Source: Virgibacillus_F sp049310925
Lineage (GTDB): Bacteria; Bacillota; Bacilli; Bacillales; Amphibacillaceae
DNA length: 64,000 bases
Direction of reading: 5' to 3'
NCBI RefSeq assembly: GCF_049310925.1
Contig: NZ_JBMERP010000009.1
Location: 1-64,000, forward strand
A program made the translations under genes and the position numbers. Within the stretch, counting starts at the first letter, position 1; every line of letters begins with the position of its first letter. Positions 6,578-15,500 of this stretch are shown here, piece by piece. The notes beneath the pieces were generated by a model. The model was not told where the DNA came from and made no database searches. It worked only from the letters and a program-made list of their open reading frames with translations.

Positions 6578-9529
6578 TTACATTTTGCGAATAGATTCCT
6601 TCAAAACAGTAACATTCTTTACATTATGGTTGTTCATAAGCTGTCTCTTACACGTAAACAGAAGCACTTGCCTCTTTTTTGAAATAGTAGTTATTAGACG
6701 CATCATATGTTCTTCACGGATATCGTCAAAGTGTACAAAGGCATCATCGATGATAAATGGCATATGGTGTGTTTCACTCATTACTTCGCTAATAGCCAAC
6801 CTTAATGCAATATACAATTGATCCTTTGTCCCTTGTGATAATTCAGTAATCATATACCTGACTTGATTAGCAGATTCAACCTGGAACAGTTGTTCTTTAG
6901 TGGGTGGAAAAACATTTATATACGATTGGTTGGTCAGGATCGTAAAAAATTCAGATGTTTGATGTATTATTTTGGACATGTATTTATTTCGATAGTTACT
7001 TTTTGCTTCCACTAATATTTCTTTTGCACTTTTTAAAACTGCCCATTTTTCCATAAGCTTGTTCAACTCTGTATTTTCAAGTTCCAAGCGGTGCATGGCC
7101 TCGGAATATTCATCAGAGCTTTCCATAGTTGACAATTCAGCGGTCAGTTCAGCCTGTACTCTGCGCAATTCTTCAAGTTTAACCTCCAGGCTCTCTATAC
7201 TAGCATGGTATTCTTTGAGTTTTTCCGTTATGTTGGTTATGTTTTCAAAGTCGATGTTTTCTATGTGTTCATCTGATAAAACGAACCTCAACTGTTCAAT
7301 CAGGTCTTCTTTTTTCGCTTCAAGCTCTTCCTTATCTTTGAGTGATTTATGTTTTTGATAGAAATCTTCTTCTGTGTTAACCTCAGCAACCTTCATTAAA
7401 TTAAATTGTTCTTGCTTAAATACTTGAAGCTTTTGTTTTATAGAATTAATTTGCTCTTTAGTCATTGTGATCCACGATTCGTATTGCTTCATCAATTGAA
7501 TATTATTGTTATAATCTTCAACCTTTTTCTGTAAAAAAGTATAACAATTATCCACGGTTACAAAGTCAGAACCCCAGTTTTGTTCATAGAAAAACGTTTT
7601 AATTCTTTCTGTAAGATTAGACTGTTCTACTATTAAGTTCTCTAGTAGTTGTTTTTTATTAGTTAAATCATGACTCCTCTTAAGTAATGCTTTGTACATA
7701 TGGTAGAAGGATGGCCAATTATTTACATCAATCGTCTTTAATATTGGATAATAGTCACGTTGGAGTCTAATTCTTTCATTAATACGGTCCAGTTTTTGGT
7801 CAATTAATAGATGGCCTTCTTTACGTTTAATTTGCTCAACCTTTTTTGATTGTAGTTGATTTTCAAGCGCAGCTATTTTTTGAATTGTTTCGTCATGACT
7901 TGTAAGTAATTCTACTGCTTCCTCTTTTTCTTCTAAACTTATATTTGCCTGGTTTGATTGATCAGTAGAACTACCAATGATTTGCTCCAATGTCTGGAGC
8001 GAACGCTTACCCATTACCCACTGAAAAAGGCCAATTCCGACTAAAGCTATTGCAGTAAAATAACACCAGCTATATCCTTGAAGAAATCCGAGTAGGCTTA
8101 ATAATGCTCCTAGTGTTATACATCCAATTAATATATTTATAGACGTTTTTTGTTTTTGTTTTTTTATAACTTCTAAATTCTTGTTTTGTTTTCTATTGTT
8201 ATCCTGTATACGGGATTGATTGTAACTGTATATCCTGTTAGTAAGCTCGTCAACGTATTGGGAAGGTAAACAAGTTTCTTTCAGTTTTTTTAAATCTTCT
8301 TCAAGGTCTTGTATTTGTTTTTGTTGCACAATTTCTTCGTGAGCTGAATTTTCTTGTTCAATACTAAGTTTTTGACTTTCCTCATATAATTGAATCCACG
8401 TGTTTTCTGTTTGGTATGCTAGTGAAACATCATTTAATTTTGTGAAATCAAGTTTTGAATCAATCGTTTGTAACTCGTTTTTTAATTCTACTTCTTCTTC
8501 CTTTATATTATCTTCAAGATTTTCCTTTTGTTTTACAAGATCGTAATATGCAGTTTTAGAGTTCAGCAGTTCTTTCACTTTGTCATAAGTTTTTGTGATC
8601 ATTAACCCATTTTTTAATTCCGTATGTTTACGATTTTGGTCAACATCATTATTATTTAAAACGGCAAGCTCACTTTCAAGGGGTAAAATCTTATCTTTTA
8701 AGGACTCAAAGCGGTTTAATCCTTCTTCGGGAAATGTTAGTGTGTCTGGATAGGTTTTAAGCTTTTGCCTATATTTGTCCAGCTTTTGCAGGCTTGGAAG
8801 TGCTTGTCGTAATTTTTCAGCTTCGTCCACATTTCTTTTTTGAGATTTAATATCAAGTTGAAGCTCTTTAATCTTGCTACGTGTTTCACTGCGTTTGCCC
8901 TTCTTTTCACTGTACATTTTTTCCTGACTTTTATATTCCTGAACTTTATTATAAAGGTAATCGAGATTATCAAGTTGTTGATTGATGATCGGTTTTTTAC
9001 CAAACGGTTTAAACAAATCACCTATTTTGGCATCCAACCGTTTTTCAACTGCGTATATGTCCGTAGACCCCGTCAAACCAACGCCTAATAAAACTTCACC
9101 CAGATCTTCTTCTTTCATTGATTTTAAAGAAGTAAGGTCCAATGCATCAAATGAAAAAATTGACTCATATGTTGGACGAGTGATCCCATGCAATCGACCT
9201 TTTAGCCACTCTTCTCCAGCTTCTTCCCCGTTTGAAAGCAAACATCTTGCAGCACCATTTCTTACTTCATCAATTCGCTCAATCACGTATTCCCCAATAT
9301 CTTCATCAACTACCGTTAGCGTTCCACCCATTTTACCACTTGTTTTTGAACGAAAAGAATTACGCTTTTTGGGTGGTAGTCCAAATAACATAAACAAAAT
9401 AAATTGTTGAAGACTAGATTTCCCCGATTCATTTTCCCCATATATTACTTGAAGTTCATCAGGGTGAAAATCGAGTTGAAAATCATGCCATTTCGCAAAT
9501 CCATATATACTAGCACGGATAAATTCCAT
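6578..9529 (-). CDS. yhaN: SbcC/Rad50-like ATPase YhaN (SbcE)
   Basis: A 983-residue SMC-like ATPase expected to partner the nuclease YhaO in DNA end processing or repair. Walker A is GENESGKSS at residues 31-39; long coiled coils fill the middle; the C terminus has signature ELSQGTKDQLYIALRLA and Walker B PFIIDDAFVHFDD. A hydrophobic pair of helices (INILIGCITLGALLSLLGFL...FTAIALVGIGLFQWVMG) lies near the centre where a hook would be, suggesting membrane attachment. The start at 9529 is favoured over 9544 because GGTGAGG lies just before it. The yhaO stop is one base upstream, so translation is probably coupled. Confidence 0.93.
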   Translation of the reverse strand: MEFIRASIYGFAKWHDFQLDFHPDELQVIYGENESGKSSLQQFILFMLFGLPPKKRNSFRSKTSGKMGGTLTVVDEDIGEYVIERIDEVRNGAARCLLSNGEEAGEEWLKGRLHGITRPTYESIFSFDALDLTSLKSMKEEDLGEVLLGVGLTGSTDIYAVEKRLDAKIGDLFKPFGKKPIINQQLDNLDYLYNKVQEYKSQEKMYSEKKGKRSETRSKIKELQLDIKSQKRNVDEAEKLRQALPSLQKLDKYRQKLKTYPDTLTFPEEGLNRFESLKDKILPLESELAVLNNNDVDQNRKHTELKNGLMITKTYDKVKELLNSKTAYYDLVKQKENLEDNIKEEEVELKNELQTIDSKLDFTKLNDVSLAYQTENTWIQLYEESQKLSIEQENSAHEEIVQQKQIQDLEEDLKKLKETCLPSQYVDELTNRIYSYNQSRIQDNNRKQNKNLEVIKKQKQKTSINILIGCITLGALLSLLGFLQGYSWCYFTAIALVGIGLFQWVMGKRSLQTLEQIIGSSTDQSNQANISLEEKEEAVELLTSHDETIQKIAALENQLQSKKVEQIKRKEGHLLIDQKLDRINERIRLQRDYYPILKTIDVNNWPSFYHMYKALLKRSHDLTNKKQLLENLIVEQSNLTERIKTFFYEQNWGSDFVTVDNCYTFLQKKVEDYNNNIQLMKQYESWITMTKEQINSIKQKLQVFKQEQFNLMKVAEVNTEEDFYQKHKSLKDKEELEAKKEDLIEQLRFVLSDEHIENIDFENITNITEKLKEYHASIESLEVKLEELRRVQAELTAELSTMESSDEYSEAMHRLELENTELNKLMEKWAVLKSAKEILVEAKSNYRNKYMSKIIHQTSEFFTILTNQSYINVFPPTKEQLFQVESANQVRYMITELSQGTKDQLYIALRLAISEVMSETHHMPFIIDDAFVHFDDIREEHMMRLITTISKKRQVLLFTCKRQLMNNHNVKNVTVLKESIRKM

Positions 9530-9530
9530 A

Positions 9531-10763
9531 TCAACCCTCACCATTCAGTAATTCATTTAATAGAAATTGTTTTGCCTTCTGCCTAACCATGTCCTCGTCA
9601 GTTTCTGAAATCGGATTGAGATATTTCCGTGCTTGTTTATGACGGAGTAACTCCTCCGTGTACTTATGTATGGGAGAATCCTGACTATGTCGAAGTAGTT
9701 CACCGATAAAATGGTCTCCCCGCATAAGTTCGTTTTCATTGAAATCCTGGTCAACTTTTACTTTGTACCGGAAAATATAAACCCATCTGCTGTTTGTTAT
9801 CATCGATTCATTCAGTAGCTCAATTGTTTCCTCAATGAGACCATCTTTATCCCACACGTTCAATGATTGATTGGATCCTGTAAGCTCTACTGACAATAAC
9901 TGTGGAACATCGTAATTTTGTTCCTGGATTTTCTGCTGTATCACCTCTTCAAGTACATGTGGTTTACTACTACCGGATACATCCACACTGATTGTATTAA
10001 ATTGGATTGCATGTAAAGGAATGAATGTTAAACTGGGCTGACTCTTATTTAAAACTACATGATAACACCCTCTGTCACGAGACTCTTTACGATTCCTTCC
10101 CTGAATGTTTCCCGGGTAGACGATAAAAGGGGTCCTTTTCAGCACATCACGCTGATGGATGTGCCCAAGTGCCCAGTAGTCAAAATCTTTACTTATCAGA
10201 TCATTCAACTGAAAAGGGGCATATGTATCGTGGTCAGTGTTACTTGATGAACTTCCATGTAGCATGGCTATGTGAAAAGGAACTTCTACATCGCTGCGTT
10301 CAAATTCAGTTGTTTTATTTTGGGTGACCGATCGATTTTCATAGCTGAACCCATAAATATTTGCTATTGTTTTATCACTTCTTTTGAAAGGGACATGGTT
10401 CACTTTTTCTTCGTTAAATATATGCACATTTTCAGGGTAGGTAACAGGGTATACATTACCATTTATAAAATCATGGTTACCGTAGGATATGTAAACACTT
10501 ATGTTATGTCTCTGTAATTCTTCAAAAGCTCTTTTTAGTTTTATTTGTGCCTTAAGGCTCTGACGTTCGTTATCAAATAAATCCCCAACCAATAGGACAA
10601 AATCCACCTTTTTATTAATTGCGTTATTAACCAAATTGTTCAAAGCAACGAAAGTACTCGATTGAATTTCTTTAAAAATATTTTCTGGCATAGTGCTTAA
10701 ACCCTGGAATGGACTATCCAAATGTAAGTCTGCTGCATGAATAAATGAAATTTGTTCCGCCAT
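9531..10763 (-). CDS. yhaO: DNA repair metallophosphoesterase YhaO (SbcD/Mre11-like)
   Basis: A 410-residue nuclease-type calcineurin-like phosphoesterase. The metal-binding motifs appear in order: AADLHLDSPF (about residues 10-18), VGDLFD (about 60), YGNHDF (about 96), HGSSS, and GHIHQRDV (about 198), as in Mre11/SbcD. It likely cuts DNA ends together with the ATPase YhaN encoded immediately downstream. A GGAGGTAGGAAGCA region precedes the ATG. It is the first gene of the yhaO-yhaN pair, separated by about 120 bp from the yhaP stop. Confidence 0.93.
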   Translation of the reverse strand: MAEQISFIHAADLHLDSPFQGLSTMPENIFKEIQSSTFVALNNLVNNAINKKVDFVLLVGDLFDNERQSLKAQIKLKRAFEELQRHNISVYISYGNHDFINGNVYPVTYPENVHIFNEEKVNHVPFKRSDKTIANIYGFSYENRSVTQNKTTEFERSDVEVPFHIAMLHGSSSSNTDHDTYAPFQLNDLISKDFDYWALGHIHQRDVLKRTPFIVYPGNIQGRNRKESRDRGCYHVVLNKSQPSLTFIPLHAIQFNTISVDVSGSSKPHVLEEVIQQKIQEQNYDVPQLLSVELTGSNQSLNVWDKDGLIEETIELLNESMITNSRWVYIFRYKVKVDQDFNENELMRGDHFIGELLRHSQDSPIHKYTEELLRHKQARKYLNPISETDEDMVRQKAKQFLLNELLNGEG

Positions 10764-10883
10764 TGCTTCCTACCTCCAAACTATATCTGAATTTATTACT
10801 CTATTCTATCAAAATTAACATACGAATGCACGTTCTACACATAATGAGTCCCCTACAAAAAGTACGTGTAGGAGACTAATAAT

Positions 10884-12143
10884 TTACTCTTTTTTAGACA
10901 AAGCAATTGCCTTTTTTAAATCCTTCAAAGAACTTGACTTACCATACATCAAAACGCCACCTTTATAAACTCGTGCACCAATAACAGCTAATACTATAAT
11001 CGATCCTAATAAAATCCCAAGTGACAGGGCTATCTCCCAGAATGGTATGTCCAGCATTCCAACACGTAGAAACATTAGCATTGGTGTAAAAAATGGAATG
11101 TAAGAACTGACAACCACAAGGCTTGAGCCTGGTGTACTTAACCCATACATCGCAATAAAGAAGGCAATCATGATAAGAAAAATCATTGGCATAATTAACT
11201 GTTGTACATCTTCTGTTCTACTAACTAATGACCCTAACATTGCAGCAAGTGTAGCGTATAGTAAATAGCCTAAGATGAAAAAGACTAGTGCATAGATAAA
11301 TAATGAAGGTGATGCCCCTTGTATACCAAAGTGTTCAAAGACGCCACCTGTAAGTTCATCCTGCTTAGACACGATTAACGTATAACCCACTCCCAGTAGC
11401 AGACCAACCTGAGTTAAACCTAGTAAGGCAATACCGATAATCTTCGCAAACATCTGTGTTACAGGTGAAACACTTGAAACCAGCAACTCCATTACCCGGG
11501 ATGATTTTTCGGTTGCTACATCTGTCGCAATCATATTTCCATAGGTTATGACAGATAAATAAAGAACGAACAGCATAACATATACGATCCCACGCGCTTG
11601 ACTAAGCTCCTCTGTTGATTTAGCACTTTCATCTAGCGCAACTGTGTTAAATGCTACCGGCGAATAAATCTCTGTGATTGTCTCTTGATTAACACCAGCT
11701 TGCTTTGTTGCAGCGGCTATCTTTAATTGCTGCAGTTGTTGCTGTATAACCAATTGCTCCGATGAGTCCGCAATATTATTTGCAAAGTATGTAGCTTCAG
11801 GTAGTTGATTGGCATTTAGATTCACTGTTATGAAGGCATTATATTCTTCATTTTCAACAGCTTTTTTTCCTATTTCTACAAAATTTTCATATGCGATCAG
11901 ATCGATATCTTCACTTGCATTTTCAACGCCAGCCTCTAATTTTTTAAAGTATTCACCAGTTTCATCACGTACAGCTATTTTCGTTTTCTCATCGTTTGAA
12001 AAAGAATCAAAGATGGATTGGTAATTCGCAACACCAACAACAAATAATAATGTAATAATCGTACTGATTAAGAAGGATTTTGTTTTAAACCTTGTCATAT
12101 AGGTATGAGACATTACTATCCAAAACTTATTCATAGGAGGCAC
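10884..12143 (-). CDS. yhaP: ABC transporter permease YhaP (NatB-like)
   Basis: A 419-residue ABC-2 type permease, paired with the ATPase YhaQ; homologous NatAB pairs export Na+. It has one N-terminal helix (about residues 20-42), a roughly 140-residue extracytoplasmic segment, and then five or six hydrophobic helices (about 185-400). The conserved MIATDVATEKSSRVMELLVSSVSPVTQMFAKI motif, typical of NatB-like proteins, is present. Its start overlaps the yhaQ 3' end by 17 bases, showing a coupled operon yhaQ-yhaP. The exported substrate is not shown by the sequence. Confidence 0.9.
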   Translation of the reverse strand: MPPMNKFWIVMSHTYMTRFKTKSFLISTIITLLFVVGVANYQSIFDSFSNDEKTKIAVRDETGEYFKKLEAGVENASEDIDLIAYENFVEIGKKAVENEEYNAFITVNLNANQLPEATYFANNIADSSEQLVIQQQLQQLKIAAATKQAGVNQETITEIYSPVAFNTVALDESAKSTEELSQARGIVYVMLFVLYLSVITYGNMIATDVATEKSSRVMELLVSSVSPVTQMFAKIIGIALLGLTQVGLLLGVGYTLIVSKQDELTGGVFEHFGIQGASPSLFIYALVFFILGYLLYATLAAMLGSLVSRTEDVQQLIMPMIFLIMIAFFIAMYGLSTPGSSLVVVSSYIPFFTPMLMFLRVGMLDIPFWEIALSLGILLGSIIVLAVIGARVYKGGVLMYGKSSSLKDLKKAIALSKKE

Positions 12144-13026
12144 CTACCTTTTCAATAAAGATATCATTGAGCGAAGGTTCCTCTAAATTAAATTTCCTGA
12201 TAAACCCTTTATCTTGCAAGCTTGCAAAAATTGACTGTGATACCTGTTCGGTTTCTATCTGCAATTCACATCCACCAGTGATCGGCTTATATTTTGTTAC
12301 CCCTTCATAACTGCGTAAAAACTGGAGATCCATATCGCCGTGAATGATCAGTTTTTTCTTGCCGTAGGAATCTTTAATATCCCTTAATGATCCATGTACA
12401 ATTTGATTGCCTTTTTGCAAAATACATAAATTCTCACATAATTCTTCTACATGATCCATTTGATGGGAAGAAAAAATAATTGATGTCCCTTTTTCTTTCA
12501 GATCAACAACTGCTTCCTTTAGCATTTCTACATTAATAGGATCAAGACCTGAGAATGGTTCATCCATAATTAATAGTTTGGGTTTATGTATTACCGCTGA
12601 AATGAATTGTATTTTTTGCTGATTTCCCTTTGAGAGTTCCTCAACTTTTTTATCGATATATTCTGGGACTTTAAAACGTTCAAGCCAGGATTCCAGTTCA
12701 GCTACAATTTCATTCTTTTTCATCCCTCTTAATTTTCCAAGATACACAATTTGCTCCCTAACCTTGAGTTTGGGATATAACCCACGTTCCTCAGGAAGAT
12801 ATCCAATCAGATGACTCTTGTCATAGCCAATTGATTGCCCATTCCAGGTGATTTCCCCTGCAGATGCATCAAGTAACCCTAAAATCATTCGGAATGTGGT
12901 TGTTTTTCCTGCCCCATTACCACCTAAAAAGCCAAACATTTCCTTTTCAGGTATTTCTAACGACAGATTGTTAACTGCAGTATCTTTGCCAAATCGTTTG
13001 GTTACGTTTCTTAAAACTAATGTCAC
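12127..13026 (-). CDS. yhaQ: ABC transporter ATP-binding protein YhaQ (NatA-like)
   Basis: A 299-residue ATPase with Walker A GGNGAGKTT (about 35-43), signature LSKGNQQKIQ (about 133), Walker B LLIMDEPFSGLD (about 155-166), switch histidine in IFSSHQMDH, and the C-terminal extra domain common in drug and Na+ exporters. The signature has K-G-N rather than SGGQ, normal for this subfamily. It forms an operon with yhaP, overlapping by 17 bases. The order yhaO-yhaP-yhaQ on the same strand matches B. subtilis. Confidence 0.92.
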   Translation of the reverse strand: MTLVLRNVTKRFGKDTAVNNLSLEIPEKEMFGFLGGNGAGKTTTFRMILGLLDASAGEITWNGQSIGYDKSHLIGYLPEERGLYPKLKVREQIVYLGKLRGMKKNEIVAELESWLERFKVPEYIDKKVEELSKGNQQKIQFISAVIHKPKLLIMDEPFSGLDPINVEMLKEAVVDLKEKGTSIIFSSHQMDHVEELCENLCILQKGNQIVHGSLRDIKDSYGKKKLIIHGDMDLQFLRSYEGVTKYKPITGGCELQIETEQVSQSIFASLQDKGFIRKFNLEEPSLNDIFIEKVGASYE

Positions 13027-13195
13027 TTCTTATCATTCCTTTCACACTTTTGTTTTACGTATAAAGATCTAAATGGTTTCAAAGTTTTTCTACTTAGTTA
13101 AACTCATGCTTACTCTGATTATCAACTGTAATACTTTTTTTACACCTTTGGAACGTTTATAATATGGTTAGTAAAGACTCTAAGGAGGAATTAAT

Positions 13196-13381
13196 ATGCG
13201 TACATATGCATTAACTGTATTTAAACAAACAGGGGAGAAACTATTGGACGAAACCTTTACTGCCGAAAATGATGAAGAAGCAAAAAAAGTTGGAAGCGCA
13301 CGATTGAAAGATGAAGGGTATTCGGATCATACACATCGTTGTGTTTCACCTGAAGCCAAATTACTACTTTTCCATAGGTAA
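13196..13381 (+). CDS. yhzD: YhzD-like small protein
   Basis: A 61-residue soluble protein resembling B. subtilis YhzD, of unknown function. It has a short beta-rich start (MRTYALTVFKQTGEKLLDETF) and a charged middle (ENDEEAKKVGSARL). AAGGAGG lies 8 bases before the ATG, and a TATAAT at 13158-13163 may be its -10 box. An inverted repeat follows the stop codon. It sits beside yhaQ and yhaR, consistent with the B. subtilis neighbourhood. Confidence 0.75.
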   Translation: MRTYALTVFKQTGEKLLDETFTAENDEEAKKVGSARLKDEGYSDHTHRCVSPEAKLLLFHR

Positions 13382-13392
13382 TCGTTAAAGCT

Positions 13393-13434
13393 ACATAGAA
13401 TAGCACATCAAAATGGTGTGCTATTCTGTGTTTT
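13393..13434 (+). terminator. Probable terminator after yhzD
   Basis: ACATAGAATAGCACATCA and TGGTGTGCTATTCTGTGT pair over about 17 bp with a few wobbles around an AAAA loop. The T run is short (four), so termination may be modest. Confidence 0.6.
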
Positions 13435-13474
13435 AAATCGACTTCAACAAAGAAAATTAATCAGAATGTTGTGA

Positions 13475-13489
13475 TATAATTAGAATATG
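13475..13489 (+). promoter_or_regulatory. Extended -10 promoter abutting a start codon
   Basis: TGATATAAT (13472-13480) is a perfect extended -10 (TGnTATAAT). The ATG at 13487 begins seven bases after the hexamer, exactly where transcription should start. No Shine-Dalgarno sequence is present, which suggests a leaderless transcript. Confidence 0.45.
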
Positions 13490-13954
13490 GATATTAATAA
13501 AGGAAACATTCGAATTAAATTATGGAGTATTGTGTCACGTTTAATCTGTATTGTGGCAAGTTTCTATTTTGTTTATCTTGCCTTTAACAGTAGTAATTAC
13601 ATAATAGCAGCTTTACGAGGCATGGGAGCATTATTTTGGGTTTACTTGGCTGTTCCTAGTGGTGTGGAAGCAAAAAAAAGTTCTTCTCAAGAGATTGTAA
13701 GGTTCTGGTTTTATAAAGAAAAGCCAAAAGGGTTGGTTTATTTTGTGTTAACAAAAGGAGTCGTCCTTCTAGGAGCAACTGGCTTTTTGATTTGGCTTTC
13801 AAATCCAAACTTAGAAGCGAAAGAAAATTTACTTTTGTCTGCCTCAACAAATCTTGTTACTTATCTACTAGGTGGGTTCTTTATGGGATGGTTTGTATGG
13901 AGATCTAACGATAAGAAGGCGAAGAAATTAGGACTTTACAAAGAAAAAAACTGA
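13487..13954 (+). CDS. Four-helix membrane protein of unknown function
   Basis: I do not recognise this 155-residue protein. Four hydrophobic stretches (about residues 13-33, 38-56, 85-103, 117-138) suggest a polytopic inner-membrane protein with a Lys-rich C terminus (NDKKAKKLGLYKEKN). No ribosome binding site precedes the ATG; a perfect extended -10 ends six bases before it, so the mRNA may be leaderless. No better in-frame start with a Shine-Dalgarno is seen. It converges with yhaR. Confidence 0.6.
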   Translation: MDINKGNIRIKLWSIVSRLICIVASFYFVYLAFNSSNYIIAALRGMGALFWVYLAVPSGVEAKKSSSQEIVRFWFYKEKPKGLVYFVLTKGVVLLGATGFLIWLSNPNLEAKENLLLSASTNLVTYLLGGFFMGWFVWRSNDKKAKKLGLYKEKN

Positions 13955-14017
13955 GAGTTATAGGGAAGCCTTGGACGAAATTCATCCAGCGCTTCCTTAA
14001 CTTTATAATGCTATTTC

Positions 14018-14788
14018 TTATTGACCTATGAAGGTTGGTTTGCGCTTTTCAAGAAAAGCACTTACACCTTCCTGATGATCTTTCGTTTGTCTCAATTCCC
14101 ATTGCGTTTTCTTTTCCTCAGAAAGATAATGCTTTAATGTCTCTTGTTGCTCATGATGATAAAGCAATTTCGTTTTGGTTATTGATGTTAATGGTTGCAG
14201 CAACAACTGCTTAGCAAGAGAAGCTGCATGATTGATTACAGGTTCATCACTTACTTGGTCTACTAAATTCATGGAATATGCGGTAGTTCCATCTACTTGT
14301 TTCATACTCCAGATAAATTGTTTTGCACCGTGAACTCCTAGTCGCTCCTTCAGCCAAAAATGCCCTCCACCATCAGGTGCAAGCCCTACTCCCAGGAAAA
14401 GCATGCCTAATTTAGCATCATTTTGTGCTACAACGTAATCAGCAGTTAAAGCCAGACTTAATCCAAGACCAGCTGCAGAGCCTTTAATTGCAGAGATGAC
14501 TACTTTAGGCATTAAGTATAATTTTAACGCTACTTGTTCAATCATATCCATCACTTCATCATAAAAATCTTTGCTGGACCAATCAGTCATCATACTTACG
14601 TCTCCACCTGCACAAAAGGCTTTACCTTTTCCACTAATAATTACGACTCGATCATCACTTTGTTCAACAGTTGATATAACCTCAAGTAAATCCGTTAACA
14701 TTTCTTTATTTAATGCATTGTAGCGTTCAGGACGATTTAAATAAATATAGCCAATCTGATCAACACTCTCATATAAAACCGTTTTCAT
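14018..14788 (-). CDS. yhaR: Enoyl-CoA hydratase/isomerase family protein YhaR
   Basis: A 256-residue crotonase-fold protein. The oxyanion-hole segments AFCAGGDVSMM (about residues 58-68) and KGSAAGLGLSLALTADYVVA (about 104-123) are visible. The usual hydratase glutamates cannot be confirmed: the second region reads FLGVGLAPDGGGHFWLKERLG, where D of PDGGG fits an isomerase/hydrolase-like variant, so the exact reaction is open. AAGGGGTGGG precedes the ATG. The gene is in the yhaQ-yhaR order known from B. subtilis and appears monocistronic. Confidence 0.85.
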   Translation of the reverse strand: MKTVLYESVDQIGYIYLNRPERYNALNKEMLTDLLEVISTVEQSDDRVVIISGKGKAFCAGGDVSMMTDWSSKDFYDEVMDMIEQVALKLYLMPKVVISAIKGSAAGLGLSLALTADYVVAQNDAKLGMLFLGVGLAPDGGGHFWLKERLGVHGAKQFIWSMKQVDGTTAYSMNLVDQVSDEPVINHAASLAKQLLLQPLTSITKTKLLYHHEQQETLKHYLSEEKKTQWELRQTKDHQEGVSAFLEKRKPTFIGQ

Positions 14789-14895
14789 TTATTTCCCACC
14801 CCTTATTAAATTTCTGTCTCAATTAATAAATTCTCTATCCTTTTAAAAATCCCTGCTTAGAAAACTTATCTTATCACCAAGCCTTAATGGTGAAA

Positions 14896-14930
14896 GCCTT
14901 AGTTCTTATACAGAAACGAAAGTTCTTTAT
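14896..14930. repeat. Short intergenic repeat, copy D (diverged)
   Basis: GCCTTAGTTCTTATACAGAAACGAAAG resembles copy B at 25510 with a three-base gap. It lies between the yhaR start and the yheA terminator. Confidence 0.35.
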
Positions 14931-14973
14931 AATAAAAAAAATACAACCTGCAATCACTTACATGCAGGTCGTA
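14931..14973 (-). terminator. Terminator of yheA
   Basis: On the minus strand ACCTGCAT and ATTGCAGGT pair around GTAAGTG and are followed by ATTTTTTTTA. It lies just after the yheA stop. Confidence 0.88.
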
Positions 14974-14978
14974 CTAAA

Positions 14979-15344
14979 TTATTCAGCTGGTTCGGTTGAT
15001 TCAGCTTCTCCATATAATTCTTCTAGTGGTTTGGTAATAATACGGCTAACGTCATTGATTACCATGTTTAAGCGTTGCTCTTCCTCCATTAACTTAGAAA
15101 TATCTTCATGCTGTTGAACTAACTCAACAACCTGACGTGCTTTCTCTACCTCTTCTTCAGTTATGTCCTGTCCTTGCATTTGCTTTTCTTGAAGTTCCAT
15201 TTGTGTATCACGGAAGTTTTCAAACATTTGCTTCGCAGATTCATCACTCATTACTTTATCATAAGCACTTTTTAAACTTTGGAATTCTTCACTTTCACGG
15301 ATCGACTTTTCTAAGTCATATGCACTATCATAAATATTAGGCAC
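14979..15344 (-). CDS. yheA: YheA/YlbF-family protein (UPF0342)
   Basis: A 121-residue, almost wholly helical acidic protein of the com_YlbF superfamily, close in length and character to B. subtilis YheA. It contains IYDSAYDLEKSIRESEEF and KPLEELYGE near the ends. The related YlbF and YmcA proteins form a complex affecting RNase Y and competence; the role of YheA itself is unknown. GGAGGAAATACAGT precedes the ATG. It is probably monocistronic with a strong terminator. Confidence 0.88.
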   Translation of the reverse strand: MPNIYDSAYDLEKSIRESEEFQSLKSAYDKVMSDESAKQMFENFRDTQMELQEKQMQGQDITEEEVEKARQVVELVQQHEDISKLMEEEQRLNMVINDVSRIITKPLEELYGEAESTEPAE

Positions 15345-15500
15345 TGTATTTCCTCCTTCAAATTCAATCTAGATTAACTATAACAAACAACAAGAATCAT
15401 GTATACCATTTCGAATAGACACCGGATAACTGTTGGCTTTTCGCCAGTTTGGTACTATTGTTATAATAGAAATAAGCTGTTTTATAAAAGATTGTTGTTA

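Noticed and set aside
10848..10876. GTCCCCTAC/GTAGGAGAC inverted repeat downstream of yhaP
   Set aside because: The arms mismatch in the middle, the loop is large and no T run follows, so it is not a convincing terminator.
13955..14010. Imperfect inverted repeat between the convergent membrane-protein and yhaR genes
   Set aside because: GGGAAGC and GCTTCC can pair, but several mismatches and no T run make a terminator call unsafe.
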